From contig NZ_LFJC01000003.1 in NCBI RefSeq assembly GCF_002776695.1, positions 7,366,902-7,430,901 on the forward strand: DNA of 64,000 nucleotides. The letters are read 5' to 3'. The translations under genes were made by a program, and so were the position numbers. This stretch comes from Bradyrhizobium nitroreducens. Lineage in GTDB: Bacteria; Pseudomonadota; Alphaproteobacteria; Rhizobiales; Xanthobacteraceae. The notes under the pieces are model-generated. The model was given only the letters and a program-made list of their open reading frames with translations. It was not told where the DNA came from and made no database searches. Shown here piece after piece: positions 50,697 to 58,370 of the stretch; position 1 is the stretch's first letter, and each line of letters begins with the position of its first letter.

Positions 50697-52292
50697 TCAG
50701 CGCCTCCTCGTCCCGAACACGGAGGAGAACCGCGTCGCGCCGTGGGACGGCGCGGCCGGGCGTGGTGGGGGAGGCGGCGGCGCGGGTGGCGGCGGATCGC
50801 GCGGCGGTTCACGGGTGACGGTGGGCGGAAGCCGGTCGTAACTGGTGCGCTGCTGGACCGGCGCGGCTGGCCTCGTGCGCGAAGAATCCGTCGGCGTCGG
50901 CGGGATGGCCGCACGGCTGCCGCCGCCGTCCTTGCGCGAGGACGCCCGCTTGAACTCCTCGCGGATCGGCCATTTGGCCTTCTCGGCCGCGACCTGGACG
51001 CACTCGATCAGCGCGGTGTTCTTGGCCTCGCGCCGGTGCGCCTTCATGTCGCCGTCGCGATAGGCGTTCAGAATCCGAAACTCCATCGGGTCCATGCCGA
51101 CGAGGTTGGCCAGCTTGTCCATCTGGCACTCGATGGCAAAGTCCATCGCCGTGACGCCGAAGCCACGCATGGCGGTCGCAGGCGTGCGATTGGTGAAGAC
51201 GCAATAGACGTCACCATAGACGTTCGGGATGGTGTAGGGGCCCGGCAGATGCGCGGCGCACTTCACCGCGGCATAGCTCGACAGCCGCGTATAGGCGCCG
51301 CTGTCGAAGAGAGCGCGGATCTTGCGTGCGACGATGCGGCCATCGCGCATCACGCCGTCCTTGATGTAGATGCGCTCGGCACCACGCGGCGGGCCGTACT
51401 GCATTTCCTCCTCGCGGCCGAACACGTAGCGGACGGGGCGCCCGGTCAGCATCGCACCGAGGATGGCGAGTGGCTCGGTCAGCGTGTCCACCTTGCCGCC
51501 GAAGCCGCCGCCGACGGTACCGCCGATGAAGTGGAACGTGTTCGAGGGCACGTCCAGAATCTTGGCGCAGGTGTCGACCGAGAAGAACAGCGCCTGGGTC
51601 GAGGTGTAGACGACGTAGCGGCCGTTGGTGTCGGGCGCTGCAATGGCTCCGTTGGTCTCGGTCGGCGCATGCTCGATCGGCGACATCTGGTATCGCTGCT
51701 CGAGGACGTGATCGGCGCTCGCGAGCGCGGCATCGGCGTCGCCGAAGCGCAGGCGCTGGTGATCGTAGACGTCGTGATAGATGAAGGCGTTCTTCGGATA
51801 GGTCTCGTTGACCACGGGCGCGCCGGGCTTGAGCGCATCCTCGACGTCGAACACGGTCGGCAGCGGCTCGTAGTCGACCTTGACCTTCGCGATGGCCTCG
51901 AAGGCCTCGCGCTCGCTGTCGGCGACGATGGCAAGGATCGGCTCGCCCTTGTAGCGGACCTTGTCCACGGCCAGCGACGGCTCGTCGTCCTTGCCGAAGT
52001 TGATCAGGCTGAGCAGCGTGTTGAGGTTGACCGGCACGTCGGTGCCGCGAATGATCCGGCGCACGCCGGCCGAGCGCTCTGCGTCCGTGGTATCGATGCG
52101 GCGGATCTTCGCATGCGCCTGGGTCGAGCGAACGACCTTCAGGTGCAGCATGCCTTGCAGCTTGTGGTCGTTGAAGTAGCTCGAGGTGCCCGTGACATGG
52201 CCGAGCATGTCCTGGCGCTGTGTACCCTTGCCGATCTCCTTGAGGTTGTCGTCGCGCTCGTCGGCGAAAATGTCCTTACGAAGTTCCAGCAT
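50697..52292 (-). CDS. Molybdenum hydroxylase large subunit, N-terminal half (split gene)
   Basis: The 531-residue protein carries the first large-subunit domains of XDH-type enzymes: the alpha/beta hammerhead (IGKGTQRQDMLGHVTGTSSYF) and the Mo-cofactor domain with GGTVGGGFGGKVD. The active-site loop reads ATAMRGFG, not the AYRCSFR of CO dehydrogenase CoxL, so it is not a form I CODH. After about residue 455 it turns into a Pro/Arg-rich tail (APPPPPPRPAAPS) unlike the family. The C-terminal half follows as a separate gene. The enzyme hydroxylates a C-H next to N or O, typically in a heterocycle or aldehyde. Confidence 0.82.
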   Translation of the reverse strand: MLELRKDIFADERDDNLKEIGKGTQRQDMLGHVTGTSSYFNDHKLQGMLHLKVVRSTQAHAKIRRIDTTDAERSAGVRRIIRGTDVPVNLNTLLSLINFGKDDEPSLAVDKVRYKGEPILAIVADSEREAFEAIAKVKVDYEPLPTVFDVEDALKPGAPVVNETYPKNAFIYHDVYDHQRLRFGDADAALASADHVLEQRYQMSPIEHAPTETNGAIAAPDTNGRYVVYTSTQALFFSVDTCAKILDVPSNTFHFIGGTVGGGFGGKVDTLTEPLAILGAMLTGRPVRYVFGREEEMQYGPPRGAERIYIKDGVMRDGRIVARKIRALFDSGAYTRLSSYAAVKCAAHLPGPYTIPNVYGDVYCVFTNRTPATAMRGFGVTAMDFAIECQMDKLANLVGMDPMEFRILNAYRDGDMKAHRREAKNTALIECVQVAAEKAKWPIREEFKRASSRKDGGGSRAAIPPTPTDSSRTRPAAPVQQRTSYDRLPPTVTREPPRDPPPPAPPPPPPRPAAPSHGATRFSSVFGTRRR

Positions 52293-52300
52293 GGTTGACC

Positions 52301-52777
52301 TCAGGCGCTGACCCGGCCGCTCGCTGCGGCCAGGATGGCATTGATGATCGGCTCGTAGCCGGTGCAGCGGCAGATGTTGCCGGAGATCGCCTCAATGACC
52401 TCGTCGCGGCTCGGCGAGGGATTGCGGTCGAGCAGCGCCTTGGCGGCCATCAGCATGCCCGGCGTGCAATAGCCGCACTGGGCGGCAAAATTGTCGGCGA
52501 AGGCGCGCTGCAGAGGGTGCAGGCTCGGGCCCTGCTTCATGCCGTCGAGCGTCTCGACGGAGCGGCCGGCGACAGTCTCCGCCAATGTCAGGCAGGAGAG
52601 GTGGAGCTCGCCGTCAACAAGCACACTGCAGGTGCCGCAGCCGCCCTGGCCGCAGCCGAATTTCGGCGTCATGTCGCCGATCAGCTCGCGCAGCGCCACC
52701 AGCAGATTGGTGCCGCCGTCGACGAAGATTGCGACGTCGCGACCGTTGTGGCGGAATTGCAGGGGTATCTTGGACAT
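52301..52777 (-). CDS. Molybdenum hydroxylase [2Fe-2S] subunit
   Basis: The 158-residue small subunit has the plant-type [2Fe-2S] motif (CGQGGCGTCSVLVDG, then a later Cys in LSCLTL) and the second, helical cluster motif (CGYCTPGM and NICRCTGY). It passes electrons from the Mo site to FAD. It lies between the FAD and Mo subunit genes, as usual for the XDH/CODH family. Its stop is 8 bp before the large-subunit gene start. Confidence 0.92.
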   Translation of the reverse strand: MSKIPLQFRHNGRDVAIFVDGGTNLLVALRELIGDMTPKFGCGQGGCGTCSVLVDGELHLSCLTLAETVAGRSVETLDGMKQGPSLHPLQRAFADNFAAQCGYCTPGMLMAAKALLDRNPSPSRDEVIEAISGNICRCTGYEPIINAILAAASGRVSA

Positions 52778-52782
52778 GGGCT

Positions 52783-53601
52783 CTATTCCTGTCCCGACAG
52801 CAGGCGCCGCAGATGGACGCCGACGATCTCGCGGCGATACCAGGCGCTGCCGAGCGCGTTGTCGGATGGCGATGTTCCCTCGGTCGCCGCGGATGCGGCG
52901 GCCGCAATGGTTGCGGCGTCCAGCGAGCGGCCCTCCAGCGCACGCTCGGCGGCGCGGGCGCGGATCTGGGTCGGGGCCATCGAGCCCAGCGCGATGCGGG
53001 CGCCCGCGATCCGGCCGCCGCTGATCGGCAGATGCGCGGCAAGGGTGATCACAGAACCGCCCTTCGGCTTGATCCGCGCGATCTTGCGATAGCGGAATGC
53101 GTCGCTGTTTGCCGGCCGGGTGCAGGACACCGACAGCACGAGTGTTCCGGCCTGACGTTCGCGCGCCTGCAGGAACTCCTCGATCGGGATGTCGCGTGAA
53201 CCAAAGCCGCCCGCGACGGCGACGGTGGCGTCGAGCGCCAGCAGCGCCACGGTGAAATCGCCATAGGGGCTGGGCGCGAACAGGTTGCCGCCGACCGTGC
53301 CCATGTTGCGCACGGCGGGACCGCCGATCGAACGGGCAGGGGTATGCAGGAAGGCGAGGTCCCGTTCGGCGAGAACGCGTGCGAAGGTGACGCCGGCGCC
53401 GAGCGTGATGCGAGGCCCCGAAGCGTCGATCCGGGTCAGCGCCTGGTCGCTGGCGCGAACGACCGTCGAGATCGAGACGTCGCCCTCGTTCAGCGCCCGC
53501 ATCACCAGCGTGCCGCCGCCGAGATAGCGCGCGCTGCGGTCCGAGGATAGCACCCCGGCCGCCTCGCTTGCGCTTGCAAAGGTCTTCACTGTCACGGCCA
53601 T
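52783..53601 (-). CDS. Molybdenum hydroxylase FAD-binding (medium) subunit
   Basis: The 272-residue protein has the FAD segments ARYLGGGTLVMR and RNMGTVGGNLFAPSPYGD and a C-terminal CO-DH-type FAD domain (GGSVITLAAHLPISGGRI). It delivers electrons to the external acceptor. Order FAD, FeS, Mo is that of cox/xdh operons. Its start is 2 bp from the stop of the SRPBCC gene. Confidence 0.9.
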   Translation of the reverse strand: MAVTVKTFASASEAAGVLSSDRSARYLGGGTLVMRALNEGDVSISTVVRASDQALTRIDASGPRITLGAGVTFARVLAERDLAFLHTPARSIGGPAVRNMGTVGGNLFAPSPYGDFTVALLALDATVAVAGGFGSRDIPIEEFLQARERQAGTLVLSVSCTRPANSDAFRYRKIARIKPKGGSVITLAAHLPISGGRIAGARIALGSMAPTQIRARAAERALEGRSLDAATIAAAASAATEGTSPSDNALGSAWYRREIVGVHLRRLLSGQE

Positions 53602-53603
53602 GA

Positions 53604-54047
53604 CTATGCCGCCTCCTTCAGATGTCGACGGATCGCCTCGAAACCGGCCTGATAGATGTCTTCGGCGACCATGTGGGTAATGCGGTCGCTATCCTCAGGC
53701 TTCGTGGTGAAGCGGGATTCCCAGTGCCAGAAGGTGCGGTCGCCGTCCGTGACCGGCAGCAGCCGGACATGGGCGACGTAGTTGAACATCGGCACCGGCG
53801 TATCGAGCAGGCAATAGCTGAAGGACTGTTCCAGGTCGGACAGCGCCAGCAATTGCTCGCGCAGCTCTGCACCGTCCTTCAGCTTGAACCGCCTGACACA
53901 GCCGATCTTGTCGGAAGACTGCGCGCGCTCGATCGAGGAGGTCGCAACAGCTGGATGCCAGCGATCATGCCCGTTGAAATCGCGCAGCACGTGCCACACC
54001 GCATCGGTCGGTGCGTCCAGGATCGTGCTCTTGACGATATGCGGCAC
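53604..54047 (-). CDS. SRPBCC-family protein, first of two (CoxG-like position)
   Basis: The 147-residue START-like protein has IVKSTILDAPTDAVWHVLRDFNGHDRWHPA, then SDKIGCVRRFKLKDG and SYCLLDTPVPMFNYVAHVRL. SRPBCC proteins form a hydrophobic pocket, and in cox operons the related CoxG recruits the enzyme to the membrane or helps quinone contact. It is a clear paralogue of the next gene upstream. A GTG at 54047 with GGAG upstream is the likely start; the frame to 54119 includes a palindrome and looks non-coding. Confidence 0.83.
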   Translation of the reverse strand: MPHIVKSTILDAPTDAVWHVLRDFNGHDRWHPAVATSSIERAQSSDKIGCVRRFKLKDGAELREQLLALSDLEQSFSYCLLDTPVPMFNYVAHVRLLPVTDGDRTFWHWESRFTTKPEDSDRITHMVAEDIYQAGFEAIRRHLKEAA

Positions 54048-54087
54048 GGCTAGGTCTCCACCCGGCGGCGCGGTTCGGTGTCGTTTA

Positions 54088-54111
54088 CCTCGCCCCGCTT
54101 GCGGGGCGAGG
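54088..54111. repeat. Short GC-rich hairpin in an operon gap
   Basis: CCTCGCCCCGC-TT-GCGGGGCGAGG is a perfect 11-bp stem with a 2-base loop, of the same CTCGCCCCGC type as other palindromes here. It lies between the two SRPBCC genes and might attenuate or stabilise the long transcript; no T-run follows. Confidence 0.55.
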
Positions 54112-54149
54112 CAGCGCAATGTGCCTTAATCGATATGGTTCGGATCACA

Positions 54150-54587
54150 TCAACCTCCGAACACGCGTTTGAGGGCATCGAACCCGCCCTGGAATACGCC
54201 GCCGCCGATGTTGTTCACGAGCTCGGTCTCCCTTTCGGGCGCGCAGTCGAATTCGGCGGTCCATTCCACAAAAGTCTGGTCGCCGTCGGTGACGGGAGTC
54301 AGCCGCAGGGTTGCGACATAGTTCTCGACGCCCATCGGGGACTCCAGGATCGAATAGGTGCAGAACATGTCGTAGTCGGAGAGGCCCAAGAGCTTCTCGC
54401 GGATGCGGTCGCCGTTACGCAGGCGGAAATCCCTGACACAGCCGATCTTGTCCGAGGGCTCCCCGCCCTCGATGCGGCTTTCAGCGATCGCCGGGTGCCA
54501 GTTTGGCAGGCCGTTGAAATCGCGCACCCGCGCCCAGACGCGATCGTTGCGGGCATTGACGACGGTTGAGACATAGACGCGGGCCAT
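54150..54587 (-). CDS. SRPBCC-family protein, second of two
   Basis: The 145-residue START-like protein (YVSTVVNARNDRVWARVRDFNGLPNWHPA, SDKIGCVRDFRLRNGDRI, CTYSILESPMGVENYVATLRL) is a paralogue of the SRPBCC protein encoded at 53604. The two share DFNG, WHPA and SDKIGCVR. Duplicate copies may form a heterodimer or bind different ligands. It lies 9 bp after the SPFH gene. Confidence 0.85.
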   Translation of the reverse strand: MARVYVSTVVNARNDRVWARVRDFNGLPNWHPAIAESRIEGGEPSDKIGCVRDFRLRNGDRIREKLLGLSDYDMFCTYSILESPMGVENYVATLRLTPVTDGDQTFVEWTAEFDCAPERETELVNNIGGGVFQGGFDALKRVFGG

Positions 54588-54596
54588 GGCGCGACC

Positions 54597-57506
54597 TCAG
54601 CTCTTCTTCCTCGGCCCACGTTCGGCCGGAGGTTCGCCACCCTCGGCCGAGGGAGCCGGCGAGGCCGCCGGCTTGTCGCCGCCACCTCCGCCGCTCTTGC
54701 GCGCGGACTCCTTGATGCCCTGCATGTCGCGGGCCTCGCGGATCAGGCCCGGCATCTTGGAGAGACTGCCGCCCTCGACGCCGATGTCGGCCAGAATGGA
54801 GTCGATCAGCGGCGCCTGAACGCGGTAGCGCAGGGCCGAGTCGATCACCTCGTCGGTGGCGCTGCGTCCGCCATTGCCACTATTCCCATTGCCGTTGAGG
54901 CCGTCGACCTGGAGGATGCGGATGCCCTCGATCTTCTCCATCGGCTTGACGCTCTCGCGCACGATGCCCTCGATCCGGTCGAGCAGCTTGCGGCGGAACA
55001 GCGAGTAGCGCGCCTGGTCGGTCAGCACGTTCTCGGCCTCGTTCAGCATCCGCTGTGCCTCGGCCTCGACGGCGGCGCGCACGCGCTCGGCTTCGGCAGC
55101 AATGCGGGTCTCCTCGGCCTGTTTCTCGGCGATCAGGATTTCGACCGTCTTGCGTCGCTTGGCGATCTCGCTCTCGCGCGCGGTGATGACGCGCTCGGTC
55201 GCTTCGGTCGCGCGCATCCGCGCTTCCTCGGCCGACGCCTTGGCGGCGGACTCCTCCAGGGATTTCGTGTGGATCGCGATGGCCTTCTCCATCAGGACGG
55301 TCTCGACCTCCTTCTCGCGGTTGACTTCGAGCTTGCGCAGCTCCCGCTCGCGGCCGATGCGGGCCTCGTCCAGGCCGCGGTCGGAGGCGATGCGGGCGCG
55401 CTCGACCTCCTCGCGGGAGGCGATCTCGGCCTCCTGCAACGATTGTACGCGTGCGACCTCGAGCTGCTCGATGGCGCGCCGCCGCTCGATCCGGGCGGCT
55501 TCCAGCGCCTGCTCGCGCGAGACGTCCGTGGTCTCGACCTCCTTGCGCGCGACGATCTCGGCCTGCCGGACCTGGCGGTCGGCATCGATCCGCTCGGACT
55601 TCTTCGTCGACAGCGCGATGACGCGGTCCTCGTCGGCGATCTCGATCGCCTTCTTCTGCTCGATGTTGAGCACTTCGCGCTTCTTGGAGGAATTGATGCG
55701 CTCGGCCTCGAGCGCCAGATCGACCGTGATGCGCTGACGCTCGATGGCGTCGCGCCGCTTCAGCTCGGCCGCCTCCAGCACGCCGGTGCGCTCGATTTCA
55801 AGCGAACGCGTATCGCGCTCGGCCTGGATACGCTCGGCCGCAACCGCCTTCTCCTGGGCGATACGGGCCGCTTCGATCGCCTCGCGGGAAGCGATGTCGG
55901 CTTCCTCGACGGCGCGGTTGCGGGCGATCTCCAGCGAGCGCACGCGCTCCTCCTGGGCGATCCGACTGGCCTCCGTGGCCTCGCGCGCGGTGATGCCAGC
56001 GACGTCGAGCGCCTGATTGCGCTCGATCTCTAGCTGCCGCGTGTTCTGCTCGGCGGCGATGCGCTCGGCGGCGAGCGTTCGCTCGCGGGCGATGCGGGCG
56101 GCCTCGACCGCGCGCTGGGCCTCGATCTCGGCCTCCTGGATGGTGCGGACCTGCTGGATCTCCAGCGCGCGGGTGCGCTCGTCGGAGGAGATCCGCTCGA
56201 CATTGACGATCAGCGTCTGGGCGATGCGGGCCTTTTCGGTCGCCTCGCGGGCGGCGATCTCGGCCTCGTCGACGGCGCGGGTGCGCTCGATCTCGCGGCG
56301 GCGCGTCTCCTCCTCGTTGGCGATGCGGGCGTCGGTGACGGCGCGGTCCTGCTGGATCCTCGCTTTCTCGATCGCTTCGCGCGCGGCGATCTCGGCTTCC
56401 TCGACGGTACGCATCCGCTCGATCTCGCGCTGGCGCACTTCGCGTTCGGACGCGATCCGCGTGGTGTCGATCGAGCGCTGGTTGGCGATCCTTGTCTTCT
56501 CGATCTCCTCGCGCGCCAGCAGTTCCTTCTCCTCGATGGTGCGGGTCCGCTCGATCTCCTTCTGGCGGGTCTCGCGCTCGGAGGCGATGCGGGCCTCCGC
56601 GATCGCCTGGTCATTGGCGATGCGGGCCCGCTCGATGGTCTCGCGCGCGGAGATCTGCGCCTGCTCGGCCTCGGTCTCGCGCAGGGCGCGCTCGCGGGCG
56701 ACTTCCGTACGCTGGAGGGCGCGGCGCATCTCGATGTCGCGTTCCTGTTCCAGGCGCGCGGTCTCGCTCTCGCGCTCGATCTCGAGCGCCTGCCGCTCGG
56801 CCTCCAGGTTGCGGGTGCGGATCTTGATCATCGAGTCCTGCTCGATGTCGTTGCGCAGCTTGCGCCTCGCCTCGATGTCCTCCATCAGGTTGGTCAGGCC
56901 CTCGGCGTCGAACCGGTTCGAGGGGTTGAAGAACTCGAGGTCGGTCTGGTCGAGATCGGTGATGGCGACCGATTCCAGCTCGAGGCCGTTCTGGGCGAGG
57001 GCTTCGGCCGCATTGGTCTTGACGCGCGCGACATAGTCGCCGCGCCGCTCATGCATCTCCTCCAGGGTCATTTCGGACGCGACCGAACGGATGGCGGATA
57101 TGAACTTGCCGGCGAGCAGGGCGTGAAGCTTTTCCGGCTCCATGGTGCGGCGGCCGAGGGTGGCGGCGGCGATGGAAACGGCTTCGCGGGTGGCCTGGAC
57201 CCGGACATAGAAGTCGGCCTCGATGTCGACGCGCATGCGGTCGCGGGTGATCACCGCGTCCTGCCGCGATCGCACGATTCCCATCGGCTGCACGTTCATG
57301 TTGACCGGGGTGTAATCGTGAATGAACGGCAGCACGAAGGCGCCGCCATTGATCACCACGCGCTCGCCGAGGAAGCCGGTCCGGACGAACGAGGTCTCCT
57401 TGGAGGAGCGATGATAGAGCCAGTTCACGATGTAGACGCCGACGACGATCACGACGATCGCGACGATCAGCCAGAGGATCAATTCACCGACCAGCATCCC
57501 TGACAT
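54597..57506 (-). CDS. SPFH/flotillin-like membrane protein with long 44-residue-repeat coiled coil
   Basis: The 969-residue protein has one N-terminal membrane segment (LILWLIVAIVVIVVGVYIVNWL, about 9-30), an SPFH/band 7 domain (about 35-215), and a huge charged coiled coil (about 235-830). The C-terminus is soluble with a Gly/Asn-rich linker (NGNGNSGNGG). Residues 272-725 are built mainly of 44-residue units (consensus start xEIERxRxxEEAEIAxREAIEKARIA), with one 33-residue variant: multiples of the 11-residue hendecad. Flotillins are about 400-700 residues and scaffold membrane microdomains. Its place beside SRPBCC and hydroxylase genes suggests it scaffolds the degradative complex. Confidence 0.87.
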   Translation of the reverse strand: MSGMLVGELILWLIVAIVVIVVGVYIVNWLYHRSSKETSFVRTGFLGERVVINGGAFVLPFIHDYTPVNMNVQPMGIVRSRQDAVITRDRMRVDIEADFYVRVQATREAVSIAAATLGRRTMEPEKLHALLAGKFISAIRSVASEMTLEEMHERRGDYVARVKTNAAEALAQNGLELESVAITDLDQTDLEFFNPSNRFDAEGLTNLMEDIEARRKLRNDIEQDSMIKIRTRNLEAERQALEIERESETARLEQERDIEMRRALQRTEVARERALRETEAEQAQISARETIERARIANDQAIAEARIASERETRQKEIERTRTIEEKELLAREEIEKTRIANQRSIDTTRIASEREVRQREIERMRTVEEAEIAAREAIEKARIQQDRAVTDARIANEEETRRREIERTRAVDEAEIAAREATEKARIAQTLIVNVERISSDERTRALEIQQVRTIQEAEIEAQRAVEAARIARERTLAAERIAAEQNTRQLEIERNQALDVAGITAREATEASRIAQEERVRSLEIARNRAVEEADIASREAIEAARIAQEKAVAAERIQAERDTRSLEIERTGVLEAAELKRRDAIERQRITVDLALEAERINSSKKREVLNIEQKKAIEIADEDRVIALSTKKSERIDADRQVRQAEIVARKEVETTDVSREQALEAARIERRRAIEQLEVARVQSLQEAEIASREEVERARIASDRGLDEARIGRERELRKLEVNREKEVETVLMEKAIAIHTKSLEESAAKASAEEARMRATEATERVITARESEIAKRRKTVEILIAEKQAEETRIAAEAERVRAAVEAEAQRMLNEAENVLTDQARYSLFRRKLLDRIEGIVRESVKPMEKIEGIRILQVDGLNGNGNSGNGGRSATDEVIDSALRYRVQAPLIDSILADIGVEGGSLSKMPGLIREARDMQGIKESARKSGGGGGDKPAASPAPSAEGGEPPAERGPRKKS
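55332..56693 (-). repeat. Internal 44-codon repeat array in the SPFH gene
   Basis: This stretch encodes residues 272-725. Five successive units of 44 residues (272-491) are followed by a 33-residue unit, two more of 44, an irregular 69-residue stretch and a last 44-residue unit. The third to fifth units differ mostly at charged positions, so the DNA is repetitive and prone to recombination or assembly error. Confidence 0.8.
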
Positions 57507-57533
57507 CTTTCCCTCCCTCGAACCTATCAGGCG

Positions 57534-58367
57534 TTAGCGCGCGCCGATCGCCTTGAATTGACGTACCTGCTCCGTCAGCGCCCGCTCCACGGGAAGCCGC
57601 TCCATCGAGGACGCCCCGTAGAAGCCGTGGCAATGGCGGGTATTCTTCATGATGAAATCGGCGTCGGCGGGATCGGCGATCGGGCCGCCGTGGGCCAGCA
57701 CCAGGATGTCGGGATTGACGCTGAGCGCCGCCGAAGCCCAGGTCTCGATCCGGGCAGGGCAGTCCTTCAGCTTCGGCGCGGTCTGCGCGCCGATCGAGCC
57801 GCCGGTCGTCAACCCCATGTGGCAGACGATGATGTCGGCGCCGGCGATCGCCATCGCGGCCGCCTCCTTCTCGCTGAACACGTAGGGCGTCGTCAGCATG
57901 TCCTTGTCGTGCGCTCTGGCGATCATGTCGATCTCGAGCGCATAGGACATGCCGGTCTCTTCGAGATTGGCGCGGAAGGTGCCGTCGATCAGCCCGACGG
58001 TCGGAAAGTTCTGCACGCCCGCGAAACCAAGCGCCTTCAGCTGGTCGAGAAACACGTCCATGTCGCGAAACGGATCGGTGCCGTTGACGCCCGCGAGCAC
58101 CGGCGTCCTGGTGACCACAGGCAGCACCTCATTCGCCATGTCGAGCACGATGGCGTTGGCATCGCCGTAAGCCATCAGGCCCGCGAGCGAGCCGCGGCCG
58201 GCCATCCGATAGCGACCGGAATTGTAGATCACGATGAGATCGACGCCGCCGGCCTCCTCGCATTTGGCCGACAGGCCCGTTCCGGCGCCGCCGCCGACGA
58301 TCGGCTCGCCGCGCCGCGCCATGTCGCGGAACTTCTTCAGGAGGGCTGCGCGTTCAAACCTGGCCAT
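57534..58367 (-). CDS. PEP-hydrolase-like TIM-barrel protein, partner of the Tm-1-like domain
   Basis: The 277-residue protein has the signature of the phosphoenolpyruvate hydrolase-like family: IVGGGAGTGLSAKCEEAGGVDLIVIYNSGRYRM, GVNGTDPF, GVQNFPTVGLIDG, ADIIVCHMGLTTGG and HGGPIADPADADFI. The same TIM barrel forms the C-terminal half of the tomato Tm-1 protein, whose N-terminal half is the UPF0261 domain found fused to the ATPase in the adjacent upstream gene. The two genes are 3 bp apart. The biochemical role of this pair is unknown. Confidence 0.85.
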   Translation of the reverse strand: MARFERAALLKKFRDMARRGEPIVGGGAGTGLSAKCEEAGGVDLIVIYNSGRYRMAGRGSLAGLMAYGDANAIVLDMANEVLPVVTRTPVLAGVNGTDPFRDMDVFLDQLKALGFAGVQNFPTVGLIDGTFRANLEETGMSYALEIDMIARAHDKDMLTTPYVFSEKEAAAMAIAGADIIVCHMGLTTGGSIGAQTAPKLKDCPARIETWASAALSVNPDILVLAHGGPIADPADADFIMKNTRHCHGFYGASSMERLPVERALTEQVRQFKAIGAR

Positions 58368-58370
58368 CGG

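Noticed and set aside
50697..52292. CO dehydrogenase large subunit (coxL)
   Set aside because: The active-site loop lacks the AYRCSFR motif of form I CoxL, so it is another Mo hydroxylase.
55102..57036. Ser/Arg-rich plus-strand frames over the SPFH coiled coil
   Set aside because: They are the reverse complement of the 44-codon repeats and are repetitive for that reason only.
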